Notes: generated by a model from the letters alone, not told the origin. Counted from the stretch's first letter, positions 6,293 to 14,622 are shown. The stretch: DNA of 17,595 bases from JAWUWD01 sp034112085 (GCA_034112085.1 JAWUWD010000070.1:1-17595), one strand, 5' to 3'. Numbers and translations are program-made.

Positions 6293-8575
6293 TTATTTAC
6301 TCAGGTTAGGAATTTCAATTTCGAATTTTGTGCCTACACCATATTCACTAGAAATAGTGATGCTTCCTTTAAGTTTCTCAATGGTTTCCTTGACAATATA
6401 CAAACCAAGTCCACTGCCATCAGATGTTTCATTTCCACGATAGAACATATCAAATATCTTATCAAGATATTGAGCTCTTATACCTACTCCATTATCTTCA
6501 AAGTCAATCCTAGCTCCTTTTTCTCTTAATTGAATTCCAATGTTTAGTTTAGACTTTGACTTGATTGGGTCACAATATTTTAGTGAATTGCTCATTAAAT
6601 TTTTTAAAATAATCATCACTCGTATAGTGTCGCTGTAAAACAAATGATCGCCAGAGATATTAGTACTTACCTGCACCCGATCGGCATTTGGCACATTGCT
6701 CAATTCATCTTTAACTCCCTTTAGAATATTCTCGAAAGAAATCTGGCCAATTAATGGTTCCAAATTTTTATTTTGTGAATAGGTAAGGATAGACTTTATG
6801 AAGTCGTCTTGTTTAGTGACACTTTTCTCTATCATTCCATTCATTTCTCTGACCCTAGAAATATCATCTTCAACACCAATCAACCCCGTCAATCCCAATA
6901 TGGAGGCAAGAGGAGCTCTGAGATCATGAGAAGTATGATAGGCAAATGAATCCAGCTCGAAGTTTTTAACTTCGAGCTTCTCTTGAATAGCTTTGCGATC
7001 TGTAATATCGAACCTAATAAATACATATTTCTTGATTTCTCCTTCTGGATTCTTGAAAGGCACAATATAAGTATCCAGCCAAATAAAATCACCTCCCTTA
7101 GTTTCACTTTTAACCTCTCCACTCCATACTTCTCCAGATGACATTTGTTTCCAAATAGTATCATAAAAAGAATCAGAATGGTAAGATGATCTCATAACCG
7201 TATATGGCTTACCCATGAGCTCCTCTCTGCTATATTGGCTTGTTTCTACAAAACGATCATTTACATAAGTCAACACACCGTCATGATCTGCCTCAGAAAC
7301 CAAAGCTGCTACATCCAGCGCTTTCTTTTGAAAGTCCAATTGAAAAATTGTCTGCTTTAATAAATCTTGAAATTGTTTGGTCTCCGTGATGTTCTGTATG
7401 AGACAAACTCCAGCCACTACATTACCCTCTTTATCTTTCCCTGGAGTACCCTGAAAAGAATAATATTCTTCATTATGTGGATAGTCAAACTTGACAATCT
7501 CTCCCTTAATTACTTTTTCAAAGTATGGCTTAAGAAATGATAGCTTCGTATCATCATATACTTGCGAAACAGTTTTACCGATATAATGGTCATTAGATTG
7601 ATCTATATTTTCAACCACTTCTCCTTCTGCAATTATAAATTTATAATTCGTGTCTATTAACAATATGGCACCATTCGGGATATTATTACCAAGCGTTTTA
7701 TAATAGTTGAAATACTTGTCTTTTTCCAGTTCCGCCTGCTTCCTTTCTGATATATCCCTAGATGTACTTAGAATAAGCATCACCTTACCTTTGTCATCGA
7801 AGATGGGTCTACTGTGTGCCTCGACCCACTTAGAACCTCCGTCTTTTGTTTGGAACATTGCCTCCATCTTAGGTGGTGGTCCATGAAATTCACCTTTTTC
7901 ACTTCTTCTACGATCTTTGTCGAGTCTTTCCAAAAAATCTGGATGACACAAATCAAATGAAGATTTCCCAACTAAGTCTTCTGGCGAATATCCGGTCAAC
8001 TCCGTAACGGAGGGAGAAACATATAAATAGGCTAAAGTCACAGGATCATGCAGACATACTAAGTCACTTACATTTTGAGATATTAGCTTATACTTATCAA
8101 CCTTTTCTGTTAGTAATCTTTGGATATCAGTGATGGGGAACCCTTCTCTTTGAGGAGTAGCTAAGTCTTTATCTAAGAAATTTAACGCTCTCGCTAACTT
8201 CACCTGCTCAGATTCCTTGTCATCTTCTACGATATTGCCAACAGCATATATCAATTTCGATTCTTTGTCAGCCTTTATTCGCCAATAAACAGCAATACCA
8301 CTGTCATTGGCATCAATAATTGTCAGCTTGATCGAGTGTTTCTTATTTGTTATCAGGACTTCAGTCCAAATGTCAGTTAGAAGTTTTTTAGAATCAATTG
8401 TCAACAAGGACTCAAAAGATTTATCTTCTAATGCACTATTTGAGAGTTTCAGTGCTTTCAATAAAACTTGATTACACATCAATAAATTACCATCAAAATT
8501 CAGTACACAGTGAAACTCTTCTGAAAGAGAAACTAGCTTTTCATAATCCGGTGCTAAAGGCATTTGTTTATCCAT
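6293..8575 (-). CDS. Soluble multi-PAS sensor histidine kinase
   Basis: This 760-residue kinase has four PAS-like domains: about 15-118 (divergent), 160-284 (YLYVSPSVTELTGYSPEDLVG, ending in the TSRDISERKQAE linker), 288-402 (divergent) and 418-534 (DGVLTYVNDRFVETSQYSREELMG, ending FDITDRKAIQE). A dimerisation/phosphoacceptor helix follows with SHDLRAPL, phospho-acceptor His550. The ATP-binding domain shows the N box NLMSNSLKY (Asn663), DNGVGI (Asp694) and GSGLGLYI. No transmembrane helix or signal peptide is visible, so it senses a cytoplasmic or diffusible cue. There is no receiver domain, and no response regulator gene is adjacent, so it is an orphan in this window. It heads a minus-strand run, with ctlX starting immediately at its stop codon. 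Whether it regulates nitrogen or citrulline metabolism is only a guess from position. Confidence 0.9.
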   Translation of the reverse strand: MDKQMPLAPDYEKLVSLSEEFHCVLNFDGNLLMCNQVLLKALKLSNSALEDKSFESLLTIDSKKLLTDIWTEVLITNKKHSIKLTIIDANDSGIAVYWRIKADKESKLIYAVGNIVEDDKESEQVKLARALNFLDKDLATPQREGFPITDIQRLLTEKVDKYKLISQNVSDLVCLHDPVTLAYLYVSPSVTELTGYSPEDLVGKSSFDLCHPDFLERLDKDRRRSEKGEFHGPPPKMEAMFQTKDGGSKWVEAHSRPIFDDKGKVMLILSTSRDISERKQAELEKDKYFNYYKTLGNNIPNGAILLIDTNYKFIIAEGEVVENIDQSNDHYIGKTVSQVYDDTKLSFLKPYFEKVIKGEIVKFDYPHNEEYYSFQGTPGKDKEGNVVAGVCLIQNITETKQFQDLLKQTIFQLDFQKKALDVAALVSEADHDGVLTYVNDRFVETSQYSREELMGKPYTVMRSSYHSDSFYDTIWKQMSSGEVWSGEVKSETKGGDFIWLDTYIVPFKNPEGEIKKYVFIRFDITDRKAIQEKLEVKNFELDSFAYHTSHDLRAPLASILGLTGLIGVEDDISRVREMNGMIEKSVTKQDDFIKSILTYSQNKNLEPLIGQISFENILKGVKDELSNVPNADRVQVSTNISGDHLFYSDTIRVMIILKNLMSNSLKYCDPIKSKSKLNIGIQLREKGARIDFEDNGVGIRAQYLDKIFDMFYRGNETSDGSGLGLYIVKETIEKLKGSITISSEYGVGTKFEIEIPNLSK

Positions 8576-8675
8576 CTAAAAAATTTAATTCAACCCTATT
8601 AACTCTTTTAAGCTATAGAAAAAGTATAGATGCTAATTAAGCACAATATCCGCAATTCAGAAATCAATAATGGTA

Positions 8676-10031
8676 TTATCGGATCACTTCGCTAGGAAAA
8701 ACTACGACACTTTCGTCACCACTAGCACTCACGGCAGAAATTCCAAATAAGTAGTTATCGATTACTAGCTTTTCAAAGGTATATTCGGACACATTTCCGA
8801 TGTATTTGGATTGCTCCCACTGTGGAGAGGTAGTATCTCTCCAATGCACTTTATATCCCACCGCATTTTCAGACTTATCCCAAACTAGTTTTGCCGATGC
8901 TTGTACTGCTCCACCAATTTTTACCGATTTGGGTGGTGTTGGTCCCCACGCTAGCCCGGCCAATGTGATTGCATTCACGGCAGTGAGTTTAGCTGCGTAA
9001 TCAAAATTAACCCCTTCAATAACATCACCATAGGCTATGCCGTTTTCAGTTCTAATATTTTGATGTTGGCGGTTATAGTTTTCATGCGTTTCCATGATTC
9101 TAATTCCTGGGAATCCTTGATCATTGAATGGCTTATGGTGGCCACCTCTGCCAAACCTATCCAATCTGTAGATCATTTTCGCGTCCAAATTATCAATGTA
9201 TTGATTTGTCATTCTATGTACGTATCTCGCTAGTTGGCGAGATACTCCATCGACTTCACCTCCATAGTACCTTCTGCTACCTCTTTGCTTGTCAGTCTCT
9301 GTCACAGGAGTAGGTTCTGAGAACACGCGAAATGTACTATTCTCTATGACGCCATCTACACCTTCTATATTTCCAATCATGTCGTTATTCAAAACACCCA
9401 TGATATCCCATCCTTCTTCTTTTGCGACTTTAGCCATATGCTGACCTCCATATAGACCTTGCTCTTCACCTGACAACCCAACATATACCACACTATTCTC
9501 AAATGAATACTTGCTGAGCACCCTGGCTGCTTCAATCGTTCCAGCCATTCCTGACGCATTGTCATTAGCACCAGGAGCATCACCATCAGGATCTGAAGGG
9601 TCAGAATTTCTTGAATCAATGTCTCCTGACATGATCACATAACTATTTGGGTTTTTAGTACCTCGCTGAATGGCTATCACATTGACCACCCAAGTATCCA
9701 TTTTTATTCTTCTGCCATCTGGTTTTACCAGATTTTTGAGGCAATAAACTTCAAGACAGTTGTCGCATGCTTTTGAGATCACCTCGAATTCTGACTTGAT
9801 CCATCTACGCGCTGCACCTATTCCTCGAGTCGAAGAAACCGTATCTGACATGGTATTTCTTGTACCAAATCCTGCCAATATTCTTATGTCTTTTTCCAAT
9901 CGATCTGCAGATACTGCTTTCACGATATCGTACATTTTCAAGTTTTCACTTGGAGGAACTTTGTTTTGCGCATTTGCACTAATGGCGATGACAATTGACA
10001 GAGAAAATAGAATGCAATTTAACTTCTTCAT
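8676..10031 (-). CDS. Exported M28-family metallopeptidase with C-terminal fibronectin-like domain
   Basis: The 451-residue protein starts with a signal peptide (MKKLNCILFSLSIVIAISAN, then AQ). The ATG at 10031 is preferred over one nine codons upstream because it places Met-Lys-Lys right before the hydrophobic core. The catalytic domain has most zinc ligands of M28 aminopeptidases: GANDNASG (Asp157), GEEQGLYG (Glu189/Glu190), NNDMIGN (Asp217) and GRGGHHKPF (His298 or His299). The first ligand position, normally His in a GHxDS motif, is Asp137 (SGDIDS). I recall this GDIDSR form in other bacterial M28 proteins, so it may mark a subfamily. Residues 366-451 look like a fibronectin type III domain (KLVWDKSENAVGYKVHWR). 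It is probably periplasmic or secreted and cleaves N-terminal residues from peptides. It follows phenylalanine hydroxylase by 86 bases on the same strand. Confidence 0.87.
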   Translation of the reverse strand: MKKLNCILFSLSIVIAISANAQNKVPPSENLKMYDIVKAVSADRLEKDIRILAGFGTRNTMSDTVSSTRGIGAARRWIKSEFEVISKACDNCLEVYCLKNLVKPDGRRIKMDTWVVNVIAIQRGTKNPNSYVIMSGDIDSRNSDPSDPDGDAPGANDNASGMAGTIEAARVLSKYSFENSVVYVGLSGEEQGLYGGQHMAKVAKEEGWDIMGVLNNDMIGNIEGVDGVIENSTFRVFSEPTPVTETDKQRGSRRYYGGEVDGVSRQLARYVHRMTNQYIDNLDAKMIYRLDRFGRGGHHKPFNDQGFPGIRIMETHENYNRQHQNIRTENGIAYGDVIEGVNFDYAAKLTAVNAITLAGLAWGPTPPKSVKIGGAVQASAKLVWDKSENAVGYKVHWRDTTSPQWEQSKYIGNVSEYTFEKLVIDNYLFGISAVSASGDESVVVFPSEVIR

Positions 10032-10117
10032 TTCAAATATATTAAGGTGAGTTAACAACCCCCAATTTAAGATAGAAACCGTTGGTCGTCAACTATGCAC
10101 CCAAATAATTTACTTAT

Positions 10118-10882
10118 TTAAATTACTCTGCTTTCTAAAGCCTCCCCAATGGCATCTATAGAATTGTATAATACATCAAAAGAGTCTATGATAAAGTATT
10201 CTTGTTGAAAATGATCTTTTCTATATCCGGTGTTAAACATCCTTTCTACATCATAGTCATGATGAACTGGCTCTTTGCTCACACTAAACAGGGTCTCTCC
10301 TGCTGAAGATAGAATACCTGCTCCGTATATTTTCAACTCCCCATTCTCTTCTATCAATCCAAACTCAACTGTAAACCAGTAAATGCGTGAAACCAACTGA
10401 ATCGCCCAGCCATTGTCGATGTGCTTAAGCGCGATCTTTGCTAACTTTTCTAAAAAGTCAACAAACTGCTGATTTGCCAATAGGGGTACATGAGCAAATA
10501 CATCATGGAACATATCAGGCTCTTCCAAGTAATCCAATTCACTCATTTTCCTTACCCATGTAGTCGCTGGAAATTTCTTATCAGCCAGAAGTTCAAAGAA
10601 TAACTGATCATTTACTATCCCTTCAACCGCCACAAGTTCCCATCCAGTCAAATCACCTAACACTTGGTTGATTCTTTGAAAGTTCGGGATTCTATTATTC
10701 TTAAACTCAATCACTTCTAATCCTTTCAAATAAGCTGATGAAGCATGCTTATCAAGATTCTTAATTTGTCTATTGAACAGAATCTCCCAAACCAAGTGAT
10801 CTTCTTCAGTATATTTTTCATACACCTGTTGCATGTTCTGCAATGTTGGGATTACTCTTTCTTCTGTTACTGTCGTTTTCAT
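10118..10882 (-). CDS. phhA: Phenylalanine 4-hydroxylase
   Basis: This 254-residue protein is the catalytic domain of the pterin-dependent aromatic amino acid hydroxylases, which convert phenylalanine to tyrosine using oxygen and tetrahydropterin. The iron ligands are visible as the two histidines of FHDVFAHVPLL (His126 and His131) and the glutamate of YWFTVEFGLI (Glu173). Further matches are RIPNFQRINQVL, the WELVAVEG segment and YGAGILSSAGE. Length and absence of an ACT regulatory domain are typical of bacterial enzymes; family preference for Phe over Trp or Tyr is presumed. No pterin dehydratase gene is nearby. The 5' region is unusual: a Tyr-rich leader peptide gene (10968-11033) and an intrinsic terminator (10908-10939) precede the ATG at 10882, suggesting attenuation by charged tRNA-Tyr, the end product's tRNA. 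Confidence 0.95.
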   Translation of the reverse strand: MKTTVTEERVIPTLQNMQQVYEKYTEEDHLVWEILFNRQIKNLDKHASSAYLKGLEVIEFKNNRIPNFQRINQVLGDLTGWELVAVEGIVNDQLFFELLADKKFPATTWVRKMSELDYLEEPDMFHDVFAHVPLLANQQFVDFLEKLAKIALKHIDNGWAIQLVSRIYWFTVEFGLIEENGELKIYGAGILSSAGETLFSVSKEPVHHDYDVERMFNTGYRKDHFQQEYFIIDSFDVLYNSIDAIGEALESRVI

Positions 10883-10907
10883 CGTATTAAATTTTAAAAT
10901 TAGACAT

Positions 10908-10939
10908 AAAAAAAGCCCTGACTCAAGAGTCAGGGCTTT
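10908..10939 (-). terminator. Intrinsic terminator/attenuator in the phenylalanine hydroxylase leader
   Basis: Read on the minus strand, AAAGCCCTGACTC pairs perfectly with GAGTCAGGGCTTT (13 bp, two-base TT loop), followed by an unbroken run of seven T ending 25 bases before the hydroxylase ATG. It lies downstream of a Tyr-rich leader ORF and upstream of the gene, so it is placed as an attenuator. It would also stop any read-through from the M14 peptidase gene, and that simpler role cannot be excluded. Confidence 0.88.
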
Positions 10940-10996
10940 GTATTTTCAGTTTGTGATTTCTATTTCGTTAACATGAACATACTATTCCAACTCCTG
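10924..10996 (-). promoter_or_regulatory. Candidate antiterminator pairing in the Tyr leader RNA
   Basis: On the minus strand, CAGGAGTTGG (10996-10987, codons 13-16 of the leader ORF) can pair with CTGACTCTTG (10933-10924), which covers the loop and part of the 5' arm of the terminator: ten consecutive pairs, three of them G-U. Forming it would block the terminator. A competing 10-bp pairing, AACATGAACA (11036-11027) with TGTTCATGTT (10979-10970), joins the start and end of the leader ORF. Base pairing was read by eye, not folded. Confidence 0.5.
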
Positions 10997-11033
10997 TGCT
11001 AGGATGGCGATAATAATGATAATATGTGTTCAT
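10968..11033 (-). CDS. Tyrosine-rich leader peptide upstream of phenylalanine hydroxylase
   Basis: A 21-codon ORF on the minus strand encodes MNTYYHYYRHPST, then GVGIVCSC, and stops at TAA (10968-10970). Four of residues 4-8 are Tyr, all TAT codons, and His residues lie at 6 and 10. A second in-frame ATG three codons upstream (11042) is possible, but the -7 promoter box at 11048-11055 would place the transcript start about there, so the ATG at 11033 is favoured. It ends 28 bases before the terminator and 85 bases before the ATG of phenylalanine hydroxylase, whose product is tyrosine. This is the classic layout of ribosome-mediated attenuation: slow decoding of the Tyr codons when Tyr-tRNA is scarce would favour read-through. 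Too short for homology; the call rests on composition, position and RNA pairing. Confidence 0.75.
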   Translation of the reverse strand: MNTYYHYYRHPSTGVGIVCSC

Positions 11034-11047
11034 GTTTTTCATTGATT

Positions 11048-11055
11048 CAAATGTA
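11048..11055 (-). promoter_or_regulatory. Bacteroidota-type -7 promoter box for the Tyr leader and phenylalanine hydroxylase
   Basis: The minus strand reads TACATTTG, an exact match to the TAnnTTTG -7 element of the primary sigma factor in Bacteroidota. It lies 14 bases before the leader ATG at 11033. No clear TTTG is seen at the expected -33 distance, which lowers confidence. Confidence 0.5.
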
Positions 11056-11097
11056 TCGTACTGGTTTTGATTTACCTAATAATTGAAATGAAAAATA

Positions 11098-13674
11098 TTA
11101 ATTCTCCTTAGGAACTCGGATATGTTGTCCTAAAAATATCGCATTCAAGAATAATCGATTGGTGCCATACCATGATCCACGAAAATTTGGATTGTCTGCA
11201 AACATAACTACGCGCCCCCCTCCAACTTTGCTTACAATCAGTGATGCAGATGGTTTCAAAAATGTCTCCATGTTCTTTTTAGAAATAAATCCATCAATAT
11301 GTGGATTGGCAGAATATCTAGCTACGGTAGCATAACTATTTTTACTTGGTACGAGCCATACATTACTGTTTCTGTAGACTGGCAGCTTGCTATCCTTATA
11401 GCCAAATGCCAATGGATGAGTCAAGTCTAAGTCAACTTCTAATATAATCCCACCAACACGTTCTTTACCTATATTATTATCAGCGTTGACATATGGTTTT
11501 CTTTCCGCAACTTCTTTCTTTTCTTTTTCATCCTTTTCTTCTTTGACTAGCTTTTCTTTGACCAGTTTTTTATTGACTGCCCATGAGGATGCACTTCTAG
11601 TGGTGATCAATGTATTGCCTTGACTCACCCAGCCTTTTAGTTTCATTATGCTCAGCGAGTCCAATTGGCTATATCCACCGCTGACCATCGCCATCACATT
11701 ATAGTCATTCAGATCTATTCCACTGAAATTCCGAATAGGAAGTTTAGTGATTGGCATATTCATTCGAGTATCCAACAAATGCCAAACTTCTCCAGCTTCA
11801 TAGGATGACACCCCTTGACCAACTAGCATGAGTGCCTTCGGCTTTTCCAATGCCCTAATATTGCCACTACCCAAATCAATCCCTTTAGTGCTATATCCAG
11901 TATTACTTGAGATTACTTCCACTTTATGATCTTGACTTGCCTTTTTCAAAATTTTATACAAATTTTCACTGCTCATCTTCTGCTTAGATACTGGAATCAC
12001 CAAAGTACCGTAGTCAAATGTCCTGGTCTTCCCTTCTATATCCATAGAGAATGGTTTGAAAGCTGACATCGTTCTCACACCTTTATCCTGAAGCTGATAC
12101 AACATGGCTGGTGCGTTATAATCTTCCCATGGAATAATGTAGGCATATTCCGTTTTCTTTATTTCATCAACTGTCGTTTGATTATCTGCTTGTTTCACTT
12201 CAGTGCCCATAGACATGCTACCTGTGACTGTGGCATACGACATGTTATAGAAATTCGCCACGGACCAAGCCGAAGCATCGTAATACACACTGTCGGTATA
12301 TTGGTCGTATGTTTCGAACATGGTTTGTACCATTCTGTATTGTGGCTGAGAAGTAGGTACATAATATGAATTCTCTGACTCATACAGCTTTCCATTTCTG
12401 GTGACATCCCCCGTGAGGTTGTATACTTTCACTTGGTGCAATAATAGTTTATCGATAAATGCCCTAGTCCTATTCTCATCATAATTATCGCCAAAAACGT
12501 ATCCCTTCACACCATTTTTAGAGGCGTTAGAGAGTGCTGATTTAAAAAATGATTTCTGATAATCGAACAATGTCTTTTTATTCTCTACAGCAGCCCTTAC
12601 AGTAGCAAGGCTCGAGGTGTATTGATTTCGTATGGTAAAGGCAAAAGTAATCTCACCCATGGAAGTTTCTTGTAGATGTCCCCTGCTACTGGCTTGTTCA
12701 AATAGCAGCGCCAATCCTCCTTGCAAGTCTGGGTAAGATGATCCATAGCCAGGGTATGTGCCATCAAATACTTCTTTGGTAAAATACATAGAACCTATCT
12801 TGTCTAGATCTTCTGTGAAGTATTTTGCGAAAAGGTCATTCAGTTGATTATAATTTTCTTTTGGCATGATCGGGTCTTTAGCGGCATTGGCTTTCATCGG
12901 CTCGAAAAAGTAAGAGCTATTGGTCCCCATCTCGTGAAAGTCCGTCACCACATTAGGATACCACTGATGATACCAAGCTAATTTCCCTCTACTTTCAGGG
13001 TTGATGCCTAGTAGCCAATCTCTATTCAGGTCAAACCAATAGTGATTGGTTCTGCCTCGAGGCCAAGCCTCATTGTGCTCTACATCTTGCGGATCGGAAA
13101 CTTTAGGGCTTCCTTTATACATGTTGGCCCAATGGCTGTGGCGATCTCTTCCGTCAGGGTTGATGGTAGGATCTATAAATACGATAGACTCTTCCAAATA
13201 TTTTTTCACCTCATCACTTTGTGATGCTACCAAAGTATAGGCCGTAAGCATTGCTGCTTCCGAACTCGATGGCTCATTACCATGTACATTGTATCCAAGG
13301 TTGATGAAAACAGGCTGATCAACAGCCACCTCACTCTTGTCATTGGGATCAACTAGCTTAAGATGCTGTTCTTGATGCTGAGCGATATTTTTAATTTTAT
13401 CTGGAGTCGATATATTAAGAATAACCAATGAGCGGTATTCATGAGTTTGCCCATACTTAGTCAATGATGCTTTGTCTGACATATCAGCTAGCTTTTGTAA
13501 GTAGGCTACGATTCGATCATGGCGGGTATGATGCTCGCCAATGGGATATCCTAAAAATTCCTCTGGACTCGGGATCTTCTTATCGAATGGTGCATAATTT
13601 TGATAGAAGTAGTCTTGTGCCTGAACTGACATAGAACAAACAGCAATAATTAAAAGAATGGATAAACGCTTCAT
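11098..13674 (-). CDS. Exported M14-family zinc carboxypeptidase
   Basis: The 858-residue protein begins with a signal peptide (MKRLSILLIIAVCSMSVQAQ). The M14 catalytic domain follows. NVHGNEPSS gives the His131-x-x-Glu134 zinc motif, VVTDFHEMG gives the third zinc ligand His247, the substrate-anchoring region includes TINPDGRDR and FDLNRDW, and LALLFEQASSRG gives the general-base glutamate (Glu326). The remaining 500 or so residues are a long C-terminal region, part of which resembles a class I amidotransferase-like fold (KALMLVGQGVSSYEAGEVW). It also contains a Lys/Glu-rich low-complexity stretch at roughly residues 700-730. This large form is common in Cytophagales and related bacteria. 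It is probably periplasmic or secreted and removes C-terminal residues from peptides. It is first on the minus strand, divergent from the GNAT gene with 111 bases between. Confidence 0.9.
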   Translation of the reverse strand: MKRLSILLIIAVCSMSVQAQDYFYQNYAPFDKKIPSPEEFLGYPIGEHHTRHDRIVAYLQKLADMSDKASLTKYGQTHEYRSLVILNISTPDKIKNIAQHQEQHLKLVDPNDKSEVAVDQPVFINLGYNVHGNEPSSSEAAMLTAYTLVASQSDEVKKYLEESIVFIDPTINPDGRDRHSHWANMYKGSPKVSDPQDVEHNEAWPRGRTNHYWFDLNRDWLLGINPESRGKLAWYHQWYPNVVTDFHEMGTNSSYFFEPMKANAAKDPIMPKENYNQLNDLFAKYFTEDLDKIGSMYFTKEVFDGTYPGYGSSYPDLQGGLALLFEQASSRGHLQETSMGEITFAFTIRNQYTSSLATVRAAVENKKTLFDYQKSFFKSALSNASKNGVKGYVFGDNYDENRTRAFIDKLLLHQVKVYNLTGDVTRNGKLYESENSYYVPTSQPQYRMVQTMFETYDQYTDSVYYDASAWSVANFYNMSYATVTGSMSMGTEVKQADNQTTVDEIKKTEYAYIIPWEDYNAPAMLYQLQDKGVRTMSAFKPFSMDIEGKTRTFDYGTLVIPVSKQKMSSENLYKILKKASQDHKVEVISSNTGYSTKGIDLGSGNIRALEKPKALMLVGQGVSSYEAGEVWHLLDTRMNMPITKLPIRNFSGIDLNDYNVMAMVSGGYSQLDSLSIMKLKGWVSQGNTLITTRSASSWAVNKKLVKEKLVKEEKDEKEKKEVAERKPYVNADNNIGKERVGGIILEVDLDLTHPLAFGYKDSKLPVYRNSNVWLVPSKNSYATVARYSANPHIDGFISKKNMETFLKPSASLIVSKVGGGRVVMFADNPNFRGSWYGTNRLFLNAIFLGQHIRVPKEN

Positions 13675-13785
13675 AAATAAGATTTTTGGTTCTGAATCAC
13701 CAAAATAGTTAATATAACTGGCTTGTTATTTACCACTTGTGGAAATCTACTTATCCTTTCTTAACAATATTACGTAGAGGATTAT

Positions 13786-14289
13786 ATGACACTTATTATT
13801 ACAATAGAATCTTTGGAACCTGAGCATTGGGGGCAAGTCAAAAGCATCTATGAGCAAGGTCTAAAAACTGGAGTCGCCACATTTGAAACAGATAGTCCTA
13901 GTTGGGAAGAATGGAATGAGTCACACCTAAGCATAGGTAGATTAGTTGCGATAGAGCTCAATAAGGTAGTCGGTTGGATCGCCCTCTCTCCTGTCTCATC
14001 AAGATGTGTCTATGGTGGAGTGGCTGAAATCAGCGTATATGTCCATGAAGACCAACGCGGCAAAGGCATAGGAAAAAAACTACTCGAAAAAGCCATCAAA
14101 TCCAGTGAGGAAAATGAATACTGGATGCTACAAGCAGGTATCATGCCCGCCAATATTGGCAGTGTCAAACTCCATGAATCAGTAGGTTTTCGCACGGTAG
14201 GCTATAGGGAGAGAATTTCTAAAATCAATGGTCAATGGATGGATAACCTCCTATTAGAAAGGAGAAGTACTCTGGTCGGGACTGAGTAA
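13786..14289 (+). CDS. GNAT N-acetyltransferase, phosphinothricin/methionine-sulfoximine acetyltransferase-like
   Basis: This 167-residue cytoplasmic enzyme carries the GNAT fold. The acetyl-CoA pyrophosphate loop is in EDQRGKGIGKKLLEKAI (R-G-x-G-x-G), preceded by the beta-4 strand AEISVYVHED. MPANIGSVKLHESVGFRTVGY, with the Asn-x-x-x-x-x-Leu-His pattern, followed by a C-terminal NGQWMDNLLLERR, is characteristic of the Pat/Bar/YncA subfamily. Members acetylate the amino group of methionine sulfone, methionine sulfoximine or phosphinothricin. The native substrate in environmental bacteria is usually unknown. The N-terminal YEQGLKTGVATFET matches the subfamily's substrate-side helix (IYNxGIxxxxATFET). 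It is a single gene. No clear terminator follows it; instead an intergenic repeat begins within about 40 bases. Confidence 0.88.
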   Translation: MTLIITIESLEPEHWGQVKSIYEQGLKTGVATFETDSPSWEEWNESHLSIGRLVAIELNKVVGWIALSPVSSRCVYGGVAEISVYVHEDQRGKGIGKKLLEKAIKSSEENEYWMLQAGIMPANIGSVKLHESVGFRTVGYRERISKINGQWMDNLLLERRSTLVGTE

Positions 14290-14309
14290 AAACAGCTTTC
14301 CCCATAGTT

Positions 14310-14420
14310 ACTTCTCATCCCCTGCTCTTCCGCTGAGGATTTATTGATGACTGATTTGCGGGACCTGGGAATAGCTTCGCATGGGAGACCCTTGAACAAG
14401 TCCAGAGAGGTCCCGGGAGT
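14310..14420 (+). repeat. Intergenic repeat element, copy 1
   Basis: This non-coding stretch shares two blocks with the region at 15737-15865. AGCTTCG, GGGAGACCC, AACAAGT and a final GAGG recur in the same order (14373-14419 against 15817-15862). A GAAGAG-plus-GGGAT block occurs in inverted orientation (complement of about 14315-14330, against about 15745-15757). A 7-bp inverted pair, GGGACCT (14360-14366) and AGGTCCC (14408-14414), could close a long hairpin. A 92-codon open frame across it (14344-14622) is not convincing as a gene. Copy number in the genome is unknown. Confidence 0.55.
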
Positions 14421-14622
14421 GCTCATAAGTAAGAAATCCACGAATTTCCTACGTAAGTTGGCTTATAAAGCTCCAAATAGTACAATGTATTCTAAGATAT
14501 TAATTGTACTATTTACTGATTATCAAATAGATGGCTTTGCAACACAAACTCAACAAGTTAAAGGACGAGAATCAAAATTTGATGTAATATCATTCATTAA
14601 AATGTCTAAATGCGTGTTTTAA

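Noticed and set aside
10034..10041. Perfect -7 box (TATATTTG on the minus strand) before the M28 peptidase
   Set aside because: It lies three bases from the chosen ATG, so the transcript would start inside the signal peptide codons. Probably chance in AT-rich DNA.
14344..14622. 92-codon plus-strand open frame
   Set aside because: It starts inside the intergenic repeat, crosses into the AT-rich zone, has no recognisable motif and a composition unlike the neighbouring proteins.
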